In this document: positions 8,828-16,913 of the stretch, in pieces
Numbering within the stretch: the stretch's first letter is position 1
Layout of the letters: every line of letters begins with the position of its first letter
Origin: an uncultured Spirochaetales bacterium
GTDB lineage: Bacteria > Spirochaetota > Spirochaetia > Sphaerochaetales > Sphaerochaetaceae
Direction: 5' to 3'
DNA length: 41,256 nucleotides
NCBI GenBank assembly: GCA_945947045.1
Contig: CAMEXG010000003.1
Span: 1 to 41,256 of the forward strand
Notes under the pieces: model-generated
Database searches by the model: none
What the model was told of the DNA's origin: nothing
The model's input: the letters and a program-made list of their open reading frames with translations, nothing else
Position numbers and translations under genes: made by a program

Positions 8828-9377
8828 TTAGGCTCTCCGGAACCTTATACTTACCCTGTCTAATAATACGGCAGGGTCTTTTTGTTGCATCCAAAAGGGT
8901 GCTACTCTCTCCCTTTACTATGTTTTCCTTCCTTACTATAAAATCCACCTTCTCTGAAAACACAGGGTAAATATCTTCAAAAGTCTCCAAAGAAGGCTTT
9001 CCTGATATATTTACGCTTGTGGAGAACAATGGACCGGTCTCTGACAAGAGAGAAGAGAGATACTTGTCGTCAGGAACCCTTACAGCAAGAGTATCTCCAC
9101 CCTTTGTAGGTAGAATCACAGTAAGGGGCGACGGCCAAAGTGACAATATTTCATCGGGGACGATAAGTCCTAAACTCTCCAGCGAGTTCTTGTCCGACAG
9201 TACAATCAGCTTCTTAGACTGCGGCCTCTCCTTTATTTCATAGATTCTTTCCATTGCTTCTTCCGTCACCAATGAACTGATGCCATAAATCGTATCGGAA
9301 GGAATAATTCCAACCTCCCCATTTCTCAGTCTTTTTATAGTATCTTCTATGTTGTTTACTTCAATTATCGCTGCCAT
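8820..9377 (-). CDS. tsaC: Threonylcarbamoyl-AMP synthase (TsaC/Sua5/YrdC family)
   Basis: Makes threonylcarbamoyl-AMP from threonine, bicarbonate and ATP for t6A37 modification of ANN-decoding tRNAs. The 185-residue single-domain protein is TsaC-length and lacks the Sua5 C-terminal domain. Visible motifs are PSDTIYG, KERP (49-52), WPSPLTVIL, STSVNISG and the late SSTLLDAT. Its start lies 17 bases inside the end of the upstream FtsB-like gene, so the two are translationally linked. It overlaps the convergent DUF1015 gene by 8 bases. The other YrdC-domain possibility, YciO, is less likely given the retained KxR motif. Confidence 0.88.
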   Translation of the reverse strand: MAAIIEVNNIEDTIKRLRNGEVGIIPSDTIYGISSLVTEEAMERIYEIKERPQSKKLIVLSDKNSLESLGLIVPDEILSLWPSPLTVILPTKGGDTLAVRVPDDKYLSSLLSETGPLFSTSVNISGKPSLETFEDIYPVFSEKVDFIVRKENIVKGESSTLLDATKRPCRIIRQGKYKVPESLII

Positions 9378-9792
9378 AGTCAGTGTTCTCCCTGTTATTT
9401 TTGTTCTTCTTTTTAAAAAAGAGAGGAACTATCGATATGAACATAAAATAAATGAAAGTGGGGACGAGAGCCCAGAGTGCACACTCCCAAAGCTTTAGCC
9501 CTTCATATTCTTTTATAAGAGTTTTAGATTCATATCCATTAATACTCTCATCGTCATCAAAAGAGTAGATTAACTCCAAATCTTTATTATCTCTTTCATT
9601 TCTATATTCATTTCTTTCTCTAAGAAGAGAAAGCTCCATTTCTCTTTCTTTTGCCTCGGCGTCAAGTATACTTAGATTACTTTTCATGGTCTTTCTCTCA
9701 AAATAGCCGTTTTCACCCCAATAAAGTGTCACCAACATGAAAGAAAGAAGAAAAAAGAAAACCATAGTTAATAATTTGAATCTTGTAAACAT
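9361..9792 (-). CDS. FtsB/DivIC-like septum formation initiator with an extra C-terminal membrane segment
   Basis: A 143-residue protein. An N-terminal membrane helix (about 8-24) is followed by YWGENGYF, matching the WFGENG turn that precedes the coiled coil of FtsB proteins, and then by a charged coiled coil (about 35-70). Unlike ordinary FtsB, a second hydrophobic helix (about 105-128) and a charged tail follow. The start is the ATG at 9792 with GGGGTGAT just upstream; a longer frame reaching 9897 would run into the divergent gene and is not supported. It probably acts in cell division, but the assignment rests on a short motif and topology. Confidence 0.6.
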   Translation of the reverse strand: MFTRFKLLTMVFFFLLSFMLVTLYWGENGYFERKTMKSNLSILDAEAKEREMELSLLRERNEYRNERDNKDLELIYSFDDDESINGYESKTLIKEYEGLKLWECALWALVPTFIYFMFISIVPLFFKKKNKNNRENTDYGSDN

Positions 9793-9811
9793 ATCACCCC
9801 GAGCATATAAT
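9783..9811 (+). promoter_or_regulatory. Strong candidate promoter for the repeat-protein gene
   Basis: A -35 box TTGTAA (9783-9788), a 17-base spacer and a perfect TATAAT (9806-9811) place the transcription start near 9818, 40 bases before the ATG at 9858. The -35 lies within the first codons of the divergent FtsB-like gene, so the two transcription units may interfere. Confidence 0.6.
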
Positions 9812-9857
9812 AATATATAACATCTCGACGTGAAACAACACGTCTCTGGAGGGCAAA

Positions 9858-11174
9858 ATGGCAAAAGCCAGAAAGACATGGAAACTTGTGCTGACAAGCA
9901 TAATTCTATCCATCATCATCCTTGCTGCCTTTACTGCAGTCTTCATTACTCTTATTGTTCCTTCTTATGACATTACAAGGGAACAGATATATAACGTGCT
10001 GACAAAAGCACTGCCTATTCTCATAGGCCTTGTGTTTTTGGAAATTGCACTTATTTCATCCCGAAGAGGAGACGACGATTATCGTGACAACATCGATAAA
10101 CTTGCTCCCAATTCCTATGACTCTCCTCTCTACTCAGCTCCTGTGGACGACCCAAACTCTCCTTCTGGCGTCAATGCCGCAGAATTTGATAGACATATGC
10201 AGTACACTCAGGTAAAAGAGATTATCAAAGAGGTTCCTGTCGAAGTCGTCAAAGAAGTAGTAAAAGAAGTTCCAAGAGAAATAATCAGGGAGATCCCTGT
10301 TCCTGTAGATAGAATTGTTGAAAAACCAGTGGAAGTGGTCAAGGAAGTCTTGAAGGAAGTTCCTATCGAAGTCGTCAAGGAAGTCCAGGTTCCTGTAATT
10401 AAAGAGATTCCAGTGGAAAAAATTATTGAGAAACCTGTCGAAGTCATAAAGGAAGTTCCTGTTGAAAAGGTAGTCGAAAAGATTGTGGAAGTACCTGTCG
10501 AGACAGAAAAAGAGGTTCCTGCCGAAGCAGAAATCATTATCAAGCATGACTGTAAGCCGGTTGAAATCAAGGTTCCTGTGGATAGAATTGTCGAGAAGGA
10601 AGTTCCTGTCGACGTAATTAAAGAGACAATCATCGAAAAGGCGACAGGAGAAGGTGAAGTCAAGGAAGTTCCTGTTGAAAAGATCGTAGAAGTTCCAGTT
10701 GAGAAGATTGTTGAAAAGGTAGTCGAAGTTCCGGTTGAGAAGGTTGTTGAGAAGATTGTAGAAGTACCGGTTGAGAAGATTGTTGAAAAGGTCGTCGAAG
10801 CACCAGTTGAGAAGATTGTTGAAAAGATTGTTGAAGTGCCGGTTGAAAAGATTGTCGAGAAGGAAGTCGAAGTACCTGCTCCAGTCGAAGAGGAGCCGGA
10901 ACTAAGCGTTAAGGAAGCAATCGACGAAGAAATCGCAGCTTCAAGAAACGGAAGCTATCCACTTGTTATTGCAGTATTCGGTAATGGAAGCGAAGAAAGA
11001 GTCTCTGAAGTCTTCGATGTTCCTGCTCTTTCAATGGATGGCAGAGTCTACGCTATTCTTCCATATACTAGAGCAAAAGACGTACAGTCCAAGGTCAAGG
11101 AACTTGATGGTAAGTCTCTTGTCGTTACAGCCCGCCATAACGCAGACTCAGTAATCAAAGAACTCTCAAAATAG
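9858..11174 (+). CDS. Membrane-anchored protein with long VPVEKIVEK-type repeats
   Basis: A 438-residue protein of unknown function. Two N-terminal membrane helices (about 12-36 and 48-66) precede a linker. Residues ~119-344 are an irregular tandem repeat built from units such as EVPVEKIVEKVV. The last ~75 residues form a small globular alpha/beta-like domain. The repeat is rich in Val, Glu, Lys and Pro with no cysteine core, suggesting an extended rod. A ribosome binding site GGAGGG precedes the ATG. It is transcribed divergently from the FtsB-like gene and has its own promoter and terminator. Similar repeats occur in many unrelated surface and cytoskeletal proteins, so homology should not be inferred from them. 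Confidence 0.75.
   Translation: MAKARKTWKLVLTSIILSIIILAAFTAVFITLIVPSYDITREQIYNVLTKALPILIGLVFLEIALISSRRGDDDYRDNIDKLAPNSYDSPLYSAPVDDPNSPSGVNAAEFDRHMQYTQVKEIIKEVPVEVVKEVVKEVPREIIREIPVPVDRIVEKPVEVVKEVLKEVPIEVVKEVQVPVIKEIPVEKIIEKPVEVIKEVPVEKVVEKIVEVPVETEKEVPAEAEIIIKHDCKPVEIKVPVDRIVEKEVPVDVIKETIIEKATGEGEVKEVPVEKIVEVPVEKIVEKVVEVPVEKVVEKIVEVPVEKIVEKVVEAPVEKIVEKIVEVPVEKIVEKEVEVPAPVEEEPELSVKEAIDEEIAASRNGSYPLVIAVFGNGSEERVSEVFDVPALSMDGRVYAILPYTRAKDVQSKVKELDGKSLVVTARHNADSVIKELSK
10212..10890 (+). repeat. In-frame degenerate tandem repeat encoding (K/E)VPVEKIVEKVV-type units
   Basis: Imperfect coding repeats of roughly 24-39 bases recur across this stretch. They are most regular between about 10660 and 10870, where gttgagaagattgt recurs. 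Third positions vary (gtc/gtt/gta; gaa/gag), so the repeat is conserved mainly as protein. Confidence 0.8.
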
Positions 11175-11194
11175 TTTTTGAATTATGATTATTT

Positions 11195-11228
11195 ATGGCC
11201 TCGGAGAAATCTGAGGCCATTATCTTTA
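11195..11228 (+). terminator. Hairpin terminator after the repeat-protein gene
   Basis: An 11-bp stem (11195-11205 with 11210-11220, one G-T wobble) is capped by a GAAA tetraloop and followed by a short T-rich stretch (tatcttta). It lies 20 bases after the stop codon. The T run is weak, so efficiency may be moderate. Confidence 0.6.
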
Positions 11229-11271
11229 GGACATTAAGCGGGAATCCTCGGCAATTCAATTGCCAAGTAAT

Positions 11272-12195
11272 TCACCCTTTTAATGGTATTTCGAAAGTCA
11301 TTCTGTCTTTAGTGAGTACGGTGTTTGGGAAAATACTCTTCGCTTCATTTAACAGGACTTTCAATTCTCTATCAGAATACCTTGGGGAATAGTGCTGAAG
11401 ACATAACAATTCCGATCTGCTGTCTCTTGCTATCATTGCCGCTTCCAAAGCCGTCATATGCTTCTTTTCCCATGCACTCTCCCTCAACTCGTCTTCAAAC
11501 ATTCCTTCACAAAAGAGAATATCAGAGTCATGTACGTAATCTGCAATTTCAGGAAAGTATAAAGTGTCGGTGACATAGCTGAACTTTCTTCCGCTTCTCC
11601 TTTCACCCATCACCATATTGGGAGTTATGGTACTGCCATTATCCAATACTATACTCTCACCTCTCTGTAAACGACCAAACAAAGGTCCCTTAGGTACGCC
11701 TAAAGCAATAGCTTTCTCTGGGTAAAACTCACCTTTTCTATAATCCTCTACAAGAGAGTATCCTACACAAGGCTTTGTGTGATCCAAAGGAAAACAGTTT
11801 ATCGAGAAATCTTCACCTCTATATATCTCTCCTGGCTCTACAGGGAAAAACTTGATCTCATAGTTAATGTACATATCCAGGATTCTTCTTGAAGCCTCAA
11901 TATACTCACCAAGTTTCTGGGGACCATAGATATATAAAGGCTCTTCTCTATCCACTTGGCTAGAGAGCATCAATAAACCAGGAAGCCCGGTAACATGATC
12001 AGCATGCATGTGGCTGATGAATATGGCACTGATCTTCTTCCAGCTAAGATTAAGCATTTTCAATGAAACTTGTGTACCTTCACCACAATCAAATAAAAAC
12101 AACTCTCCTTTTCGACGAAGGAGAACGGAGGTGAGGAATCTACCTGGAAGGGGCATCATTCCACTTGTGCCCAAAGAAAAGACTTCTAAACTCAT
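11272..12195 (-). CDS. rnz: Ribonuclease Z
   Basis: Zinc endonuclease that trims the 3' trailer of tRNA precursors. It has a metallo-beta-lactamase fold with the metal motif HMHADH (62-67, counting from the chosen start), FDCGEGTQ at 35-42, and later His residues in PLDHTKP and LQHYSPRY. The ATG at 12195 gives the usual N-terminus (MSLEVFSLGTSG); an in-frame GTG at 12213 would add six residues, and neither has a good Shine-Dalgarno. It is the last gene of the long minus-strand train. No strong terminator was seen downstream on this strand. Confidence 0.92.
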   Translation of the reverse strand: MSLEVFSLGTSGMMPLPGRFLTSVLLRRKGELFLFDCGEGTQVSLKMLNLSWKKISAIFISHMHADHVTGLPGLLMLSSQVDREEPLYIYGPQKLGEYIEASRRILDMYINYEIKFFPVEPGEIYRGEDFSINCFPLDHTKPCVGYSLVEDYRKGEFYPEKAIALGVPKGPLFGRLQRGESIVLDNGSTITPNMVMGERRSGRKFSYVTDTLYFPEIADYVHDSDILFCEGMFEDELRESAWEKKHMTALEAAMIARDSRSELLCLQHYSPRYSDRELKVLLNEAKSIFPNTVLTKDRMTFEIPLKG

Positions 12196-12245
12196 ACTGA
12201 AAAAGGGTATCACGCAAAAGAAAAATATTCGAGAGGGAAAGGGAA

Positions 12246-13385
12246 TTATGCCTCATATGTTACTCTAGAGAGCTCTTTTTCTTTTCTGATAGATATAAAC
12301 AGAGTAAGAAGGGACAGTAATGCCATGGCAAGAATCATAAGAATTATCGCAGACCATGGGACCTTCACAGAAAAAGAAGAAATATAATACTCCACAAGCC
12401 CTGGATTAGATATTGCAACAGCTTTTATCAGGAGGGGGGAAAGAGAACCAAGAACCAATCCGATAATTGTTCCCAGAAGAGACGCCGCCATAACACTTCG
12501 TAGTGATAGTATCAAGTAAATCCTTCTGATCCTCTCTTTTGCCATTCCGAGAATAGAAAGGGCGGCTATGTCCCTCCAATCTCTAGATAAATATACATGT
12601 ACTATGTCTGTGGAAAAGAATGCGGCAAGAAGTGCAACGGAAACAAGTATTACATAGAGAATAGTGACGCTCTGCTGGACATTCAGATATAGAGATGAAT
12701 ACTTATCTTTATAAGTTTCGCACCATATGTTCTTCTCCCATAGTTCCTGGGCTCTTTTATCTGTTTCATTGTTGTCTTGAAGAACGACTTCCCACTCTCC
12801 GTCTCCTCCCAGGAGAGAGTAATCTACATAACAAAGGTACCTATCAAGTTGGGCATAACCGGAGTCAAAGATACCTGTCACAGTCACCAACACAGGTCTT
12901 GCTCTATTTTTCTCTTCTTCATAGACCATTAGAGTCATAGTGTCTCCAAAGTCCAACTTCATTCTTTCCGCCAGTGTTTTTGATACTATTATGGGGTTTC
13001 TTGCCGTCGACTCTATTGTACTAAGCTTAAGGGTCTCACCTCTCTCTCCATAAAAATACCCGTCTTCTATACCCTTAATATTCACAAGGCTCTTGCCGTC
13101 ATCGGAAAAGACCACTCCGCTGGATGTATTTACATGATACTTATACGCCCCATCCCAACCTGAAATGTCATAGTCGTCATATAAAACGATGTTTCCAGAT
13201 CCAAGCATTACTATCATTCTGTCTATGGCTGTGGTCATAGAAGAGATGAACACCATTGCAAAAACCAGCAATGCAGTAATAAGAACTATTAAAAGAGCGG
13301 GAACCAGGCTATTTAGTGTCCATTTCACTCCCATGCCCCTTCCCTCTTTTCGTTTTAAATATAGTCCTTCTCCATCATTTCTCAT
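12246..13385 (-). CDS. ABC transporter permease, LolC/LolE-MacB (FtsX) type, second copy
   Basis: A 379-residue inner-membrane permease with the family layout: one N-terminal helix (about 27-48), a ~210-residue extracytoplasmic domain and three C-terminal helices ending in the FtsX-like domain. It overlaps the upstream ATPase gene by 11 bases, and the pair is preceded by another permease gene. This permease-ATPase-permease order matches LolCDE, which extracts lipoproteins from the inner membrane. A MacB-like efflux or cell-envelope role cannot be excluded from sequence alone. Confidence 0.75.
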   Translation of the reverse strand: MRNDGEGLYLKRKEGRGMGVKWTLNSLVPALLIVLITALLVFAMVFISSMTTAIDRMIVMLGSGNIVLYDDYDISGWDGAYKYHVNTSSGVVFSDDGKSLVNIKGIEDGYFYGERGETLKLSTIESTARNPIIVSKTLAERMKLDFGDTMTLMVYEEEKNRARPVLVTVTGIFDSGYAQLDRYLCYVDYSLLGGDGEWEVVLQDNNETDKRAQELWEKNIWCETYKDKYSSLYLNVQQSVTILYVILVSVALLAAFFSTDIVHVYLSRDWRDIAALSILGMAKERIRRIYLILSLRSVMAASLLGTIIGLVLGSLSPLLIKAVAISNPGLVEYYISSFSVKVPWSAIILMILAMALLSLLTLFISIRKEKELSRVTYEA

Positions 13386-14061
13386 TCAACACTCCGCCAG
13401 ACAAAACATATACTTTATCAGCCCTTTCTGCAAATAGAGGGTTATGGGTGACAAGAATCAAACCTCTTTTTGTTTTCTTTACACTCTCTATTAACAACTC
13501 CTCGATTACTCTACTTGTCTTCTCGTCCAAGCTACCTGTAGGCTCATCTGCAAATACTACGCTGGGCTCTGTAATAAGAGCTCTTGCAATGGCACTGCGC
13601 TGTCGCTCGCCTCCGCTGAGTTTATTGGGTCTATGATTCTTTCTTTCTTCAATACCCACCATCTTCAAGTACTCTTCTGCTTTCTCGAAGGCTACCTTTT
13701 TCTTTTCACCCTTAATCATTAAAGGCATCGCAACATTCTCCAATGCGGAGAAGTCTTCCAACAGCATGGAGTTCTGGAATACAAAACCCATTTTCTCATT
13801 TCTTAGCCTAGGGAGATCCTTTTCTTTCAACAAATCGGTATCTATGCCTTCATAGAATATTTTCCCCCCGTCTTTCGGGGAAAGCAATGCAAGAAGAGAT
13901 AATAATGTAGACTTTCCACAACCACTTTTTCCTGTAATGGCGATTGTCTCTCCAGGAGATAAAAGAAGATTAATATCTTCCAGAATCACCAGTTTTCCTT
14001 CTTTCCCTTCACTAGGATAAGACTTGGATAAATTCTCAACCCGCAATAGTTCATTTGACAT
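13375..14061 (-). CDS. lolD: ABC transporter ATP-binding protein, LolD/MacB type
   Basis: A 228-residue ATPase that would power the two flanking permeases. Walker A GKSGCGKST is at 44-52, the signature LSGGERQR is in the middle, and Walker B VVFADEPTGSLD is typical of the LolD/FtsE/MacB group. It overlaps the upstream permease by 11 bases and the downstream permease by 11 bases, so all three should be made together. The lolD name is by subfamily and context; no OmpA-like chaperone (LolA) gene is in view. Confidence 0.82.
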   Translation of the reverse strand: MSNELLRVENLSKSYPSEGKEGKLVILEDINLLLSPGETIAITGKSGCGKSTLLSLLALLSPKDGGKIFYEGIDTDLLKEKDLPRLRNEKMGFVFQNSMLLEDFSALENVAMPLMIKGEKKKVAFEKAEEYLKMVGIEERKNHRPNKLSGGERQRSAIARALITEPSVVFADEPTGSLDEKTSRVIEELLIESVKKTKRGLILVTHNPLFAERADKVYVLSGGVLNEK

Positions 14062-15121
14062 GGATCACCTCCCATAGAGGTCTCTTATTTCTCTTTTTGT
14101 TTTCAAAATAAATCGATAGGCTTGTTACAACAACCAAAAATAGTGAGAAGAAAACCATAGAACCATAACTCATGGACAGGGTCATATCCATTATAGATGG
14201 AGATTTTACGCTTATATACTCCACAAGTATCAGGGAAAGGCGACCAAAAACTAGTCCTATGATTATACCCAGAAGTAACATAAAGAAGAAGGACAACTCC
14301 ATCATCAACAGAATCTTTCTTTTCTTCATACCCAATATTTCAAGCTCAGCACACTCTTTATCGTGGCTGGAAACGAAGATTCTCACTGACTGCCTGATTG
14401 AAACCAATATTATTACAAATAAAAGGGAAAGGACTGTATACATCATCGCCTTTTCCACAAAGAAAGCAGCATAGAGGCTGGACTCCTGATCTTTCCATGT
14501 CTTGTATTCAAAAGAAAGGCTTTTTAATGTTTTCTCGCACTCTTTTATATCTACGTTTTTTATAGCTGTCAGGAAAAATACTGTTTCATCAGCTTCTTCT
14601 ATAGGAAGAAACAAGGTAGTTTGATCAAATTCCGTCCCTACATTGGTCCAGTAGATACCGCTTATCGGGAACTCGAAGTTCTTCATCGTGGTTGCAGCCT
14701 TCCCCTTTTTTAACATTGAAAGACTTACTTTACCGTCAGAGGAGCGAAACAAAGAGTAGGGAACTAAAAGAGAAGAGGTGTCTCCGAAGATAATATTCAG
14801 TCCTCCGTCGTAATCGGAGGAAATATATCTAACATTATAAGCTCCATTACCAGAAAGGGCTTCTCCCTCTCCATATTCAAATATGGTGCTGTCTGGAAAT
14901 AGGGCCTTAAGCTCCTCTTGATGTCTTCCTTCAACAACGATATCGAAGCTTCTTACTTCTCTAATGTCTTCAAATCTTCCATTCTGAAGATAATCCATTA
15001 TGGAGATCACCACATTCACAACTATAAGAGATAAAGCAATCGCCACAACGGCTCTTATTGCTCTGTCTCTTTGTTTGAAGGATGGAGAAAAACTATATCT
15101 GGAGGAAAGAAAGGGAATCAT
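14051..15121 (-). CDS. ABC transporter permease, LolC/LolE-MacB (FtsX) type, first copy
   Basis: A 356-residue permease. A first membrane helix (about 23-43) is followed by a soluble extracytoplasmic region to about 225 and three C-terminal helices. It starts with a charged segment (SRYSFSPSFKQRDRA) like those preceding helix 1 in LolC/LolE. It overlaps the preceding secreted-protein gene by four bases (ATGA). It is divergent in sequence from the second permease (12246-13385), so the two probably form a heterodimer rather than being a recent duplication. Confidence 0.75.
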   Translation of the reverse strand: MIPFLSSRYSFSPSFKQRDRAIRAVVAIALSLIVVNVVISIMDYLQNGRFEDIREVRSFDIVVEGRHQEELKALFPDSTIFEYGEGEALSGNGAYNVRYISSDYDGGLNIIFGDTSSLLVPYSLFRSSDGKVSLSMLKKGKAATTMKNFEFPISGIYWTNVGTEFDQTTLFLPIEEADETVFFLTAIKNVDIKECEKTLKSLSFEYKTWKDQESSLYAAFFVEKAMMYTVLSLLFVIILVSIRQSVRIFVSSHDKECAELEILGMKKRKILLMMELSFFFMLLLGIIIGLVFGRLSLILVEYISVKSPSIMDMTLSMSYGSMVFFSLFLVVVTSLSIYFENKKRNKRPLWEVIHVK

Positions 15122-16020
15122 AAACCTATTGCCTCCAATATTCTTTCTCCATCTCTATCAAAGTGAAAGATATAACGTGGAACTCCATCAATATACCTAG
15201 TCTCTTCAAAAGTTCCGTCAGGGAGAGGTTTTCTAACACTTTTTATTGCAAGAGAAGAATCATAGGAATAAATAGAAGACACCTTGCCGTCAATATACTC
15301 AGTCTTTATTCTCCCCTCTGTATTCTCTTCTATCGTCTCTTTTAAGGAACCGTCCTCGTCATAGGAGTAAGTAACGACAGATAGTTCTCTCTTTTTTTCA
15401 ATTAATCTTCCGTTACCGTCATAAATAGAAGTAACGATGACTCCGTCCTCTTTTTTTTCCTCGCTGTATCCCCCGTCTTCATTCCATATTTTTTCACTCT
15501 TCTCTTCCTCCTCTTCCATAAGAAAGGTCTCAAGAGTGCCCTCTACCATTTCATATATGGCAGATTCTGAGAAATACATAGGATTTCCATTCTTTTTTAT
15601 AGCCAAAACTACACCGTCAGGAGTTCTGATATACTCATTATTCTCCACAACCACAGAGTCAATCGAACGAGAAAAAGAAGAGAGAAGAGAACCGGTATAA
15701 TAATAGTTATACTCCTCAATTCCACTATCCCTCTTAATAATCTTTCTTATTAATTCCCCATTCTCCCCAAAAAAGTACCTTATACTTTCTTCTCTACCCT
15801 TTTCTTCATATCCGTCAGGATACTCAGTCCTTACATTCTCCACTTCCCCGTTAAAGTATAAAGTGGAGACGCCATCACCATCTACTCTCTCCCACCCTTT
15901 ATTGTCTTGAACTTCTTTTTCAAAAAGCTTCTGTCCAATGGCATTGGAACTCCACACGCTTCCAAATAGAAGTGCAGGAAAAAGTAGAAATAAATGGAGA
16001 GAGAGAAGGAGTTTTCCCAT
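15118..16020 (-). CDS. Secreted protein with YD/MORN-like repeats
   Basis: A 300-residue protein with a signal peptide (hydrophobic core about 4-20, LFGS cleavage region) and no lipobox cysteine, so it is probably periplasmic. The mature part repeats short beta-hairpin-like motifs such as DGDGVSTLYFNGEV, DGYEEKGREESIRYFFGENG and YSYDEDGSLKETIEEN. These resemble the repeats of YwqK-, MORN- or RHS-type proteins; no enzymatic motif is seen. It is placed two bases after ftsY and overlaps the first Lol-like permease gene, suggesting a link to envelope protein or lipoprotein handling. Function unknown. Confidence 0.65.
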   Translation of the reverse strand: MGKLLLSLHLFLLFPALLFGSVWSSNAIGQKLFEKEVQDNKGWERVDGDGVSTLYFNGEVENVRTEYPDGYEEKGREESIRYFFGENGELIRKIIKRDSGIEEYNYYYTGSLLSSFSRSIDSVVVENNEYIRTPDGVVLAIKKNGNPMYFSESAIYEMVEGTLETFLMEEEEEKSEKIWNEDGGYSEEKKEDGVIVTSIYDGNGRLIEKKRELSVVTYSYDEDGSLKETIEENTEGRIKTEYIDGKVSSIYSYDSSLAIKSVRKPLPDGTFEETRYIDGVPRYIFHFDRDGERILEAIGL

Positions 16021-16022
16021 AA

Positions 16023-16901
16023 TTATTTATCCAAGCCGATAAGTGCATCCAGATATTCTTCCTTATCGAAAGGATGAATATCATCATACCCCTCTCCAGT
16101 CCCCACAAATGCAATAGGAAGGCCCAGGTTCTTTCCAATCTGGACAAGAGCCCCGCCCTTTGCGGCAGAGTCATATTTAGTGAGAATTACACCGTCCAGT
16201 TTCACAGCCTGGTTGAACAACAACGCTTGGGAGAGACCATTCTGACCGGTTGTTGCATCTATTACTATGAACTTCTTGTAGTTTTCTTCTTTTACGCCTC
16301 TACCCTTTACGATCTTATCCATCTTCTGGAGTTCTCTCATAAGGTTCTCTTTATTATGCATTCTACCTGCAGTATCTGCCAGAACCAGATCATCTCCTTG
16401 TGCGATTGCGGATGTGACGGCATCATATACCACGGCTCCTGGATCCGAGCCCATCTTCTGCTTCACAATTCTCATACCGAGTCTTTCAGCGTGAATATCC
16501 AACTGATCAACAGCAGCTGCACGGAAAGTATCCGCTGCGGCAAGGAGGACTTTTCCTCCCTTCTTTGTATACCACTTGGCCATCTTCGCTATGCTGGTGG
16601 TCTTTCCCACACCGTTGACGCCAAGAATCATAAAGACATTAAGTCCATCCTTTAATTCCACATCATAAGAGTGGATATATTGGCTCAAAAGCTCCTTCAT
16701 GAGTTTCTGTAAATCTACAGCATCAACTAGATTCTTGGCTTTAGCTTCCTTACGCAATGTCTCTATGATTTCATCTGTGAGTCTTGCTCCCAGATCCCCT
16801 TCAATCAGTGTATCCTCCAATTCTTCAAAGAAAGCCTCATCTATCTTTCTTGAGGAAAACAACTGCTTTATCTTAGCACTGAACTTTGAAAAGAGTCCCA
16901 T
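16023..16901 (-). CDS. ftsY: Signal recognition particle receptor FtsY
   Basis: SRP receptor GTPase that delivers ribosomes making membrane proteins to the translocon. The 292-residue NG domain has G1 GVNGVGKTT (94-102), DTFRAAAVDQL, G3 DTAGRMHNKENLM, TKYDSAAKGG and the closing GTGEGYDDIHPF. The long acidic A domain of E. coli FtsY is absent, as in many bacteria, and a short amphipathic N-terminus (MGLFSKFSAKIKQLF) could bind the membrane. It lies 12 bases after the PEGA gene and two before the secreted-protein gene. Confidence 0.95.
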   Translation of the reverse strand: MGLFSKFSAKIKQLFSSRKIDEAFFEELEDTLIEGDLGARLTDEIIETLRKEAKAKNLVDAVDLQKLMKELLSQYIHSYDVELKDGLNVFMILGVNGVGKTTSIAKMAKWYTKKGGKVLLAAADTFRAAAVDQLDIHAERLGMRIVKQKMGSDPGAVVYDAVTSAIAQGDDLVLADTAGRMHNKENLMRELQKMDKIVKGRGVKEENYKKFIVIDATTGQNGLSQALLFNQAVKLDGVILTKYDSAAKGGALVQIGKNLGLPIAFVGTGEGYDDIHPFDKEEYLDALIGLDK

Positions 16902-16913
16902 AATAAATATTCC

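Noticed and set aside
10134..10663. Long minus-strand ORFs opposite the repeat protein
   Set aside because: They arise from the biased repeat composition (low-complexity Phe/Asn/Asp or Ser/Thr products) and lack ribosome binding sites.
10212..10890. Tandem repeat considered as a CRISPR array
   Set aside because: The repeats are in frame, codon-degenerate and without unique spacers of constant length.
11250..11264. 15-base palindrome ggcaattcaattgcc between convergent genes
   Set aside because: It could be an operator, but there is only one copy in the window and the central loop is a single base; no support for function.
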